Assembly: GCA_947652115.1 (NCBI GenBank)
Contig: OX393563.1
Location: 13,197,112-13,261,111 of the forward strand
Origin: Blastomussa wellsi
Lineage: Eukaryota; Cnidaria; Anthozoa; Scleractinia; Plerogyridae
Reading direction: 5' to 3'
DNA length: 64,000 nucleotides
Shown piece after piece: positions 24,901-36,900 of this stretch; within the stretch, counting starts at the first letter, position 1, and each line of letters begins with the position of its first letter. A program made the position numbers and the translations under genes. The notes under the pieces were generated by a model. The model did no database searches. It saw only the letters and a list, made by a program, of their open reading frames with translations, and had not been told where the DNA came from.

Positions 24901-27900
24901 GGTATTATATTCCCGGAAAGTATCATATTTCCTCGTGAAAATGGCTGCTCTTTGTATGGTTGTTAAGGGAATTTATTTCACTTTAGCGTTCAACTTATTA
25001 CTTACCTTTTAAAAAAGATGGTTTATGCCGCTTATTAAATTTCTATCAATTTAGAACAAACTAATAAAATTTGTAAATAGTTTTGAAAGGATTACTTCAT
25101 TGTTACATTATGCATACTCAGATCAACTTATTTCGGAACTTGTAAGCCAACAGACTTATTGAGTGCTTTTTGTAATTTGTTATGTTATGTTTTCGTTTTT
25201 GTTTTCTATTTTTATGGTTTCCATGTATATTCCCTTTAAAACCTTGATAGAATCAAGTCGTCTTTCGTTCACGCGAAAGGAAATTATCGTTTTGAATATA
25301 CTCTGTAAGGCTCCGCAAAATACCAACAAAAATAAATATTCGTTAAATCCGCACTGCAGAAACATTATTTATGATAATATCAACTCCCTACGCGTATCCA
25401 AATCAATCGCTTTATACCAGCACATATAACGTGCCCTATAGATATTTAATTATGATTCTTTAAATTTTAAGGGTATGATGCAACCGAAGTAGGTTGGTTA
25501 ACATAGATCAGCTCACTAAAAGATTTTGTTTGTTATGTTATTTTTTAAAATGCACTTTGACAATCTCGTGGATTTCGGGCAGTAAATTAATATGAAATAT
25601 TCGATTTCCGGTCTATTATGGATTTTCGTCGCCACCCTTGAAATAAAAAGTCCCTCACTGATAACCAAAAAAGGAAATTATCAGACAACGTTTGCTTTCA
25701 CCCGTGACAGCGGAACCAGTAACATGTTGACCACCGGAAAACGCATATTTTTAAATCATACAGAACCCGGATGAAGTTTAATTATAACGTTTCAACAAAT
25801 CAGATACTCGTTTTATGTTGCTTACCACGTTAAAAATATTTATAATAAGATAATTTTGTTATAAAAAAGCTGCAGGTCACATTTATTCTGTAGTAGAGTT
25901 CCGGAATAAGTCCAGATGAAACATGTTCTTACAAAGATTCCCTTGCCTGATTACTTAAAAGAAAATTCATCGCTGCCGCATGAAAGCGGTAACCACTACA
26001 AGCAGACTAACAAAGAGAGAATAACTATTTAACATTTGTAATAGTGTAAGATGGTGACGTTTAGTGACGTTTAATCAAAGCAATTCAATTAAAAAAAACT
26101 TGTATCATAGAACTGACAAGATGATCCAAAAACAAACCAACCATCTCATCATGTCTTGTTTACACTGCAAAAAGCTTTCATAAAATAGACCTGCGGTTGA
26201 AAAAGCTTGGAGCTTCCGAATCAGTGCAAGCGGAAGAAGTTTGGTTCTCACTCGCACAAGGTCCCTCGCCGACCACCCAAAATGATATTAATGAATTGGA
26301 ATTACTCTATTTGAGCTAAATCAAATCGACCACCAGTATCAACATCTAGTTAGATTGCTATAAACGTGATGAAGATTAATTCAAATACTTTTAACAACCA
26401 TAAAACTTAGAGGGTGATCCAAAAAAGACCATATGCTCGTTTTATATTGCTAACAATGCGAAAATTGTCGAGATGAGGTGAGGTATGATTAAAAATAACT
26501 ACAAGTTACATCATTGATTGCTTGGATCAAGGTATCGATCAATCCGAGTGGAACAGGTGGAAAAATATGAATTTCCTGGCCAACCACCAGAAAACAGAAA
26601 TAAATAAAGGATTTTTCAATTAATTACATAACTGTTTCTGTAGATTTATTCTGTTTTCGTATTTAATTATTACGTATTTGCATATTTTTTTTAGTGTGTA
26701 TTTTCTTTCTCTTGTTTTCCCTGATTATCCTGGCCCGCCTCGATTAGCGTTGCTACCTGCGGAGCCAGGAGATTAAGACCTAATTCTGAAGTAATAAAAT
26801 ATTGTTGTTGTTGTTTTTGTTGTGCGGCATTTACTTGAGCCAATAACAAGAAGCAAACGAGTATTTCACTTTTAGAATTCAGCAGTGTAATCACAGTACT
26901 TCAACTTAAAACGTTTCAAAACAATCCAACCTGCTAGTTTCGTATTACTTACAACGTAAAAAATAATACAGTGCATCTAACTCAACCGGGGCCACCCCAA
27001 CGTTTTTTAGCCAATCAAGAGACGAGTTCAGAACAAAAGAATCAGAGTTTTTTTATCAGCAGACCAATCACAATGCGGGCAGAAAATTTACCACTGATTA
27101 AAAAGCTTTGATTCGTTTGTTCTGAACTTTTCCTGTGATTGGTTAAAAAACATTGAGTGGCTCCGGTTGAGTTAGTTGCAGCGTAAGATAGCGTTATTAT
27201 TACAATTGCGACAGGTCACATCATTATAGCTGGAGAGAAGCTTCCGAATCAGAGTGCAAGCGAGGAGCAAGTTAGATTATTGAATTGCTAGGTGTCATAT
27301 TTACAGTCAAAAATGAAACGAAATAATACTTATTAAATATAATTGGTTTTCCTCTTTAAAAGAGTCAACGCCTAAGTAATATGAACAAAATTTTTATAAA
27401 GAAAAAAAAAACGTGCAGCTTTGTTACACTTCTCGTTTTGTCGACCTAAGTATTTCTAAGTGCAGTTTACATTTCGTAGTTCAATATACAGTCTAGTATT
27501 TTTAAACAGTTAACGAAGTATGTCACAGTTAGTTAACGAAGTATGTCACAAAATATTCAGCATATTGAGTCATTTTTGCCATGAATGTACACAATTACCT
27601 TGAAATCGAAGGAAACCTTAAATTACTATTCGCAAAGGTAAAAAAACTCCAAGAAGATCATGGTAAGCCAAAACTGAAGCCGATAGTTAAGAATGGGATG
27701 GGTGACTGGCGGATTACAAAGAACGAACCTGAAAATATATGGGGTATAATTTGCAGTAGAACCTCAAATCATATATAGAGTGTTTAAGTATGACTTTGGT
27801 GTAGAGAGACCAGGCCTTTTAAAATGGTCTGTCATACGATAAAATAGGGTTTGAATCTACTTACATACTGAAAGCGGGATATGACCAGGTTGGAATGATC

Positions 27901-30900
27901 TGTTTTTAAGAGAATATTTTTAAAAGTGATGCCTCTGTTCTGTTTATAATAATTTAATTCATTTCTCATTCAGCGATATGACCACGCTAATGCATACCGA
28001 TGCCATCATAAGAAGTGAAATATTAGGATAAGATAACCAGTTACAGAGCTATTAGCAGTGTAATCTCACTGATTTATCGCACACGATATGAATGGCCTTA
28101 TCTAAATTTAAAAATGAGAAATAACTATGTTCTACCTTTAATCAGTGCGAAAACTATAAGTTACTGGAGTATAGTAGCTATAATTGGCCCATTACATCAA
28201 TATTAATGTCATCACTATTTTCTAGCCCAGTTTCAGGTGGTTTCTCTTAAAAAGATGTAGAGATGGAGAACAGTGAAATTTCCCCCTCCGAAAATCTCGC
28301 GAAGCATTCAGTTTGTCATCGCCCTACAGGGACGGCTGGATAAATTTGTTCGTTTCTAATCCGACGCTCGATCGATCTCTATCGAAGCGTTTTGCAGTAT
28401 CAAGCCGCGAGCTTAAGATTCTTGTATCTAAAAATAAAGGTTTAATCTTGTTTTCCATGTTTTGCAGGACTTTCCCGTGCCTACCGTTTATCGCGCCGTC
28501 GGAGCCGCTCTGAAGACGCGTTGGCGGTACAAAATGGCAACCGTTCCCAATCATTCAAGCTAAGTGTAAGTTTCCTGCAAATGAGACCTTTTAATGTGTA
28601 TTCACAATGCACTTGCAAGACTGTTGAACAATATCCACATTTACAATAATCAGCCTTAATATATGTATACGCTTTTAATAGGGCTCCATGCTAAACGCCG
28701 CGGTTTTCTTGGAAAATTCCTACATTTTTTGACGTTTTTTTCTATTAATTCATTTGAAGATTTATTGAGAGAGTAATTTTGTACCTTAACCCTTAAATTC
28801 CTATTAGTAATGAAAAATTCTTTTTTAATTTAAATTTAAAATTAATTTTTCGTTACAGTGCATGTTAATGCATTGTCAAACCGACCTCTAACAAGGTTCT
28901 TTAATTTACTCAACACACCAGTACATAGTGTTTACAAAGGTGATTTCTTGGAGAAGTTACTATTGAACAAGTATTTATATATTAAATCACGCATTGTCAA
29001 AGTACAATTAACGGAATTGTAGACAAAGGAATATTCGCTTGATATACCAGAAAGTAACGTTAAGAGAACTGGAATCGTGAGTTGTTAATTTAATTCGAGA
29101 TAGCAATCTCGGAATTGTGTGGTTCTTTTCAAAACTACGGCAAGCCGTGTAACGGTTTGTCTGTAAAATGGTAAGGCTGCACTGCGGATGAGCCTATCTT
29201 TATCCTGCATTTGCGGTTTACAGCTAATTGAAATGACGGCCTATATTGTACAATGTATCCACAATTCACAGGAATACCCATATAACTTTTGCAGAATTAT
29301 AATATGGGGAGTAAAACTTAAAAACCTGTTATTTTGCCGTAATGATGACTTCTCTGAGAATAATAACAATTGAAAAGCTAGTTTGTTTGTGTAAGTAATT
29401 CCTATTTACCTTTTTTCTTTTTTCTTCTTCGATGACAATGTTATTGCACTTAGTTGTATCTCCGCTGAGATTATGATTTTCCACGTCAGTTAAATATGAC
29501 AACATTATCACCCAGCCGATGCTGTTTTTCTTCACTGAACCCTTTCGCCTTTGTACGACTTTTGTGTTTTTCTTTCTATTGAGACACCGCGTTATTCTTT
29601 CGGATTTTTGTCTCCTCCTTTCCGGTAGTTTCCGTTCCTGTCTGGGAAATTTCAATAGAGAACCTCATAAATTCCTCTGTCAACGGATTTTTTTTATCTG
29701 GGAACAGAAGCTTACTATATGCAGTGAGGCTGGTACAGAAATTTTGCTGTTGCTTAGGGATAAAAGCGATAATAATACTTCGAAAAGAGACAAGAAATCT
29801 GGACGCCATATTGCTCTCGGTCACGGCCTGGGTCTGGCATATTTGTCAGCATTTCTACACTGAAACAGACACGGCGTAACAAAACAAAACACGCTTTGAA
29901 AGTAATTACATATGTGCCTCCAACTTCGAGACAGTCAAGAATCGCATAACTGTCCTGAACTGATCTGTTGTTCGACAGAATTTTTTGCTTCTTAAGAAAT
30001 TTCATAGTGTATAATTTTACGTGAAGCTGTATGTCCGAGGTAAGTGTTACTGATAGTTTTGGTCTCGTGTCTTAATTAACATCTCAACTTTGTTTACTGG
30101 AGTTATCGCAAGTCGACTTAAAGCACGTGACTTGGAAGTTATTTCTTTGGCAAACTCGCGTTTTCGCGTAAGCGGTGAAGACGTACGTTAATGGTGAGGA
30201 AGATTAGTCGAAGTGGGGTGGATATGTGTGGTCGTTTTCGTGATTGAGTGGAGCCGATTATTAATCGCTGTGGACTTGCATCTTTTTTAGAAATATAGAT
30301 TGGCTAATTCACAAGTGTAATGAATACGCAGTCGTATGGAACTTCTTCATTGTAAACTGTTAATTTTGTTTATCTCTCGAAAGAACGAATCAACGAAAAA
30401 TTACAATTACGTTTGGCGCTTTCTGGTAATTATTCAGATTTCGTGTGACAGCGTTAAAAAGGAAAAAAGGCCAATATTGCCTCGATACAGGCAAATGATT
30501 CTGCGGTTTTCAACAATAGGTCTCACTGTGTGAAGTGATTTGTTCACACCATTTAACTTCGTGTGTATTTTTCCACGCTGACAATGAACTCGCCGTGGCA
30601 TTTTTGACAACAGTGGCTTAACGCGGGTAAACATATGGGCTTATTAACGGGTACAAAAATATTAACGGGTACAAAGACAAATACAACTTGTTCTGAAATA
30701 GCAAATTAAAAAGGTGCTTTTTAAAATTAAAATAAACATTTTCTAGGCTTGCACAGCTTCGGCAAGGTTATGCTATTAAAACGGCCGTACAAATTTGTTG
30801 TAAACGGTTGTTGTTCTTGCGGTATGTCAGTGAGTCTTGTAAGAGGAAATATTCCTTCTTAACAGAATTATCAGAATATCTGATATTTTCTCGGAAAGCG

Positions 30901-33900
30901 TACTTTAAAACGTCATAAAAGCACAGTTATCAGTAACCAGTGGTGCTGGAAACCGCTAATAAAAAAACCCGGTATAACGAGTAATTTGTTTCCTGCAGGA
31001 CATTTCCAAGAAGATTGCAGATGGAATAAGGTCTCACCGTTCAAGAAGTTTGTTTTTATCGGGAGCCAGCAATGACGATAGGTAAGTCGAGAAGCTTGCA
31101 AATATCGAAAAAGAATGTACGTTATTAAAATTTAGTTATCATTTGTTGTTTCATACGTGATTGCTCTCTGCTGCCAGTCGAATTTTGCAAACGTTTTGCG
31201 CGAGAATCGAAAAACTCTGCGCGATAGCTGACAGATTTGAAGCAAAAAGAGAGATAGAAAGGAACATATGCATTGTCGAAGTTGTATGCGCAGAATAGTA
31301 GATACAAGACACTGTCATTAGTTTTTGCACTTTCCGAACTTTAAATGTTTCAGGTTTTTTATTTTATTTTTGTTTTGCACGTAGTTAGAAAATATCTTAT
31401 TTGAGGACCTCCCCGAAAACCACTTTATATAACATGAGCTTTCTCTGTAAGTTTGCATCAAAGCAGGTGGTTTAACAAATTTTTTTCAGCATGAAATATT
31501 CAAATGAGATGGTCGAAACTACCTTATCTCCCAACGCGTCACTAATATTTCCTTGGATCCGAGTGACGGCATTTTAGTGCAGATTCCACAGACAGCTTGG
31601 ACGATATGATCAATGCCAAGTGCATTGTCGGATTTGTACTTTAGTTGAAAAAAGAAAAGCATTAAAATTTTTGTTGTGATACTGCATTTTAATTAATAAA
31701 CCATGTAGGAGAAACCCCGGGGGAGTCCCCCTATTAAAATTACGGGGTTGCTCGTCGGAAACTTTGAAAAGTACTCCTAAAAGGTACCAGAATCTCGATT
31801 AGTGGGCGTGGCCCCCCCACAATTTTCAACTCGAAAAGGTACCACCACTTCTACTGGAGAAACCAATTTTAAAACACCAAATTAACCAACATTGACAAGT
31901 TTCAATATTTAAAATTTTTTTAAGAAGCGTCGGAGTCACACAGTTCCTGTCATTTCTTGGCTCAATACCATAAAAGCTACCGCGACAACTCTAGCAGTGG
32001 TAGTTTTAGCTTAAAGTACCCTAAGCGGTACCAATCCATCAATTTTACCCCCTAAAGGGTATGACGAGCACCCCCGTCATTTTTATAGGGAAGCTCCCCT
32101 CCCTGGAGGGAAACCTGTTTGAAACTCTGAACGTTATGCGGCAAATGGTGAAACGAAGTACGGAGGCTTAAATTATGTTGGAGATTAGATTTTGTTGTGA
32201 GATCTCGAGGCCTATCCAGGGACTTGAATTGCGATATCCGTGAGGACTAATAATAAAGTTGCATGTACTTTGCCTGTATCTATTCGCGGTTCATGCGGCT
32301 GACTAGAGGAAGTTTTGGTAAACAGGAAAAGGAATTCCAAAAATAAACCGATCTGTGAAAATGCCTCATCACCTCTGCAAAGCAAAGCGTTCGTTTTCAA
32401 CTTCGTCAGTAAAACATAAAAAATGTAAAATGTTCCAAAACAAACGTGCTTGCCTAAGTTGTAGACACTCAATAGAATAAAGCATGCCTTGTTAGTAAAA
32501 ACTTTTTTAAACTTATATTATATTATTAATTCCGTGCTTTCATTAGTTTATAAACTTTGCGCAAGGTTTTTGCAGAAAATACCTTAAACCTTACTGGCGA
32601 GAAGATATGTTATAATTTTTTCCTTCTCCGAGACGTTGGTCCTTTAGTTAAATATTAGTACGCAACGGGATAAGGGACCGGCGCTAAAGGCTTGGTTGCT
32701 TTCCTGAACAGTGTCATTACTTAAGAACATTTTAGGAATATAAAGAATGCACCTGCAGCCTTTCTTTATTTAACTTTTTTAACTTCCTTCTTCTAACAAG
32801 AATTGCGCGTCATGATTGAATTCCTTTCGCCACAAATCAGCAACCGAAATACCCCGTCACGAAAGTCATTTCTGCCAAACCATAAGAACAAGAGTTTTTA
32901 ATCACTGTTTTAATCACGTAAATTGAGCTTAATAAATCACAGAATGTTATAAAGAATGGTCAATTATATATTTTATTACCTTCATTAAAAAGCTGTTTGC
33001 ATGACGCCATTAATTACTTCTTCACTTCTATTGGTACTTGAGTCTTAGGGCAGTTTTTCTTTAATAAACTAAACTAAACGTTTACACAAAAGATGCGAAA
33101 ATTCCGAACAAACCCGCTAATCCTTTCGCATTGTAATTGTTTTAAACGCCATAACTTTGATCTGAAAATAACCGCTCGCTATGTCAGAGTCTTCTCGTGG
33201 AATGCGCAAAGTTTTTTGTGAGTTTAGTGTCTTAAGGTGCTTGACAGTTTTCAGTAACGGCACTTAGAAGCAAACTGAAGTGATTACTGCGACGACAGAT
33301 GACATGGACGACTCACGATTTGTACAAAATATGCAAATTCCAAGTATTTACGCGTCGGAGGCAAGTCAAACCGTCAGGACCATAACACGGTAAGTTGCAA
33401 TCTACTGCCAAGGTATTGCCTGAGAATGCCTTTATCGGCTTCTGTTGACGACAAGAAGTCAAGTGTTGTAAACGAGTCACAATATAACCTTTCGAAACTC
33501 GCCTTCCTTGGGAAGTCGTTCGCATCAAGGTCTATCATAATTCAAGCCCAAATTACTCTTTAGATCGAGATTGACTGTTGAAGCTACTTCACGGCCTCAA
33601 CTTGTTGAACACTTTGTTTCCGTGCAGCAGTCTCTGCTTTTCTTTTTCCTCATCTCTTTCCGTTGTTGACGTAGTTGACTCTTCCCCAAGAGCTTCACTG
33701 TTATGCTCTAATATCCTGTGCTCTTTTCTTTGATTTAGCCGGTGGGTAGACGAAAGGATTTGTCCTTGTATATATAGTTCTTTTTTGCTGTTGTCTCTTT
33801 ATTCTCCTGACCGATGATCTACGGTTGAATGCCATGCAGCATAATTTCTACATTCTCACAGTTTTGTGAGTTTAAAATGTGCAAATCTATCGTCTATTGA

Positions 33901-36900
33901 AGAGCATAGAAAGATCGTTTGCACACTTTGTTTGATATATCGAGATGATGTGTGGTCATACACTTATGCGCGGCGTCATTCCAGTTCTTCCGCCGCTTCG
34001 AATGTGCGCGAAAAGCATTCATTGCTCGCAGGTAACATTTCATGAAATAAAACGTAGCATGTGGCTTCCGTGGATTGCTTCTTCGCAAATCTGGCAAATA
34101 ATTAAAAAATAAAGTATCTATGACTATGCAGTATAAATAATTGTCATAAAAATACATCTTAAGAATACTTAGAGACATTGCTATGCATAAATTAATTTAG
34201 CTCGATCGCGTTTTTGTATTTTTCTTATTTAAATATAATTATATTTTTATCACCGCTTATTGTTGTTAAATTCTATTACCGTCTGTTTAGAAAAAAAAGC
34301 TCTAATTAGCTGCTTTTCAAAAACGCATGAATAATTTCATCCAAATCGTAATAAGTTAATTATGTTGAATTGAATCGCTGATTCCCCCTCATTGGGCGCT
34401 CACGACAGTTGTATAAATTAAGAGTGATGTACCATGACAGCACGTTTGCTATTTGATTATTATGCCGAAGACCGTTTTTGCTGGAGGGTGCGATACAAAA
34501 GGATCAACATTTGAGCAGCAGTTTATCGTCATTTCTTAATTTTTTGCCTCAATTTGCAGTGGCTTTTCGAGCCTGAGTCCGCCGCCTATTCCGAGATGGA
34601 GGTCCCATGAAGGACTGGATAGTAAAATGAAAACAACATCGGTAAGTGAACTATTGTTATTAGTTATAAGAGTGCTTTGAAGCGATATGAGGGTAGCGTC
34701 TGTGGCGGTTCACGGCGCTTAGTAGTCAGATCAGTTTATATCAATGATTGAAGAGTAGGCCAAGATATCTTTTGCGTCTGTTTAGATTTCCGTGAATGCT
34801 TGTGACGCTCGGAAAATCAGATATCAGTTCCAACGTTCGCTTTGCTAGTTCTGCCCCCAAAAGTCTTCGTAATCAACATTCTTCAGTTTCTGAAGGATAA
34901 AAATTGTGTTTCTACCTTGATGCACTACTGGTTTACGCGATTTTCAAACCTTTCGTGATAACCTTTCTAACGCGCAAATCGTTATAACATTGCGGGGCCT
35001 TTTTGGTTGTAAATGTTAAATAAATGTTAAACGCTATGTTATATTTAGTACAATGCGTTTTGTTTGAACTCAGACAGCACATTGATAGCGGAACGAAAAA
35101 GCACTGCTCTAAGTCTTTCTTGCGTGCATGATACGCCACAAAAACGCGTCAAATGATTAACTTTTATTTCCTTTTTTGAATCAGTGGATTAAGGGTCATG
35201 TTTGTGTTATTAGTTGGGTTTACAGTGGCCGCCACGTTGAGTTTGTTCACGCGTGTCAAATGTAAACAGGCAGACAGTACACACGACAGACAAGGGCGCA
35301 GCTCTGTTCACCGACAAAGGAAGAAATGTAAACTCCAAGACAGTATTGTTACGCTCACAATCACCGGAGATCATTCTACAGAAACTATATAATCCTAATT
35401 TTCAGCGTAGATATTGTTTCGAATACTTTAGAAAAAGCGGAAAACAATTTGCAAGTTTTAATTTTTGTCAGGCGTCTAAGAATGGCAGTTACTTATGGAA
35501 ATATTTGGAGTAATGCGTTCAGTTGTTTGAACAGTGTGCCCTGCCCGTGATAGAACCCTTTTGTTTTATAAAGCAATTGCATTAAATTGTTTACATCCAG
35601 GTAAATTATGTGGGGTAACCTTGATTTGCCGAGTGAACAATGAACAAATTAAAAATGAATGTCACATTTAGAACCCCTTCCGTTTTTTAAATCTCTACGC
35701 ATTCCATTAGTAAAGAGATTCCGTCAGCTCTATTGAATAGTTTTCTTGCTGTTGTTGAGCTGTTTCGTATGTTTTGGTTGTTAAAGCAAGCAAAAACACA
35801 TCGTTACAATTTAATTATTTCTTTGTTGTGAAGCTGGCCGTTGGTTTGTCTATCAAATGCTCGCACCGGTTGGCCGATTCTTGGTCATGGTTAACAGTGT
35901 CGGTTTTCTATTTGTTTCCTTATTGGCTAGAAGAGCAAGCAATAATAGACATCGCTTTTAGTTGTTTCATCTGGAATTCGGTTAGATTTGATGTTTAATT
36001 TGTTTCAATGGCTATTTTATACCCACTTGTTATTGTCTGATATTTTACCCGATGAGGCTGTAGGCCGAGTTGGCTAAAATCAGACGATATTCTTCAAGAT
36101 GAGGGTTTGAATTTTTCTTTTGCTATCCATTACAATGCACGAATCGCGCGCGGGATCATGCGGGACCATACCCGGCCCAATATATTTGACCGGCAATGGA
36201 GCAATTTGATTGGCTGATTTTGGTTTTTGGCCCTCTGACTACCTCAGTTGTGTTACTGAATGACAATCAACAGTTATTCTACTCAATTTTCCGAAATATC
36301 GTCACCTGACACTAAGCCAAAGATGGTGCATGGCAAGACCTTTTCATAAATGGCTGATAATTAAAAATAATGTTTACTCTCAAACGAGGTTAGTTAGGCT
36401 AATTTAAATGCATACAAAATAATTTAAAATTGGCAGCCATTTGTGAATAGTGTCTATTAGCTATAATGAATGACTCCAAGGTAGTCCTGTATGCGCAGTG
36501 TTCTGCAAAGTGGCCTAGCGCTCTGCCATGCTCTCTGCCTGTGTTCAAACTGCGTATGTCGCAGGATATCTGTTATGTACGGATGACTATCAAGACTTTC
36601 CAGCCATATTTGTCGTATAATAAAGGTCGTTAATTATAGCCCTCGTGAAATGTAACACATGCTGTTGGAAATGAGGAAGACACTTTCGAGGCTGGTCGCA
36701 CAAGGAACGAGTAACACTTGCCATTTTGAGCATTGCATTCGCTTATCAGTTTCTATTGTACGTTTCTTTCACACAGGACAGCGTGGATCTGTCAATCAGT
36801 GGACACGTGACAGTCCGCCCCATCCATCCCAGCATTCTCTCGAGGCAGCACTGCTTCCAAGTGACCACGCCTCATGAAACCAAGTACTTCTCATGTAGAA

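Larger units (their letters stand above)
22406..28467. other. RasGAP intron 3 (6 kb)
   Basis: No further exon that fits the phase (1) could be supported. The intron holds LINE remnants (24090-24175, 24470-24930, 26700-26820) and a foldback element (26977-27175). A frame at 23572-23710 looks protein-like but lacks an ATG and a good donor, and I could not place it. Confidence 0.5.
31082..34559. other. RasGAP intron 5 (3.5 kb)
   Basis: Contains the degenerate inverted element at 31703-32119 and the candidate alternative first exon at 33304-33389. The remainder is AT-rich sequence without a recognisable exon, RNA or repeat. Confidence 0.45.

Noticed and set aside
29329..29863. Overlapping open frames on both strands, up to 114 codons
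   Set aside because: Low-complexity composition (Phe/Leu on one strand, Lys/Arg on the other), no splice signals in phase with the RasGAP gene, and no recognisable motif.
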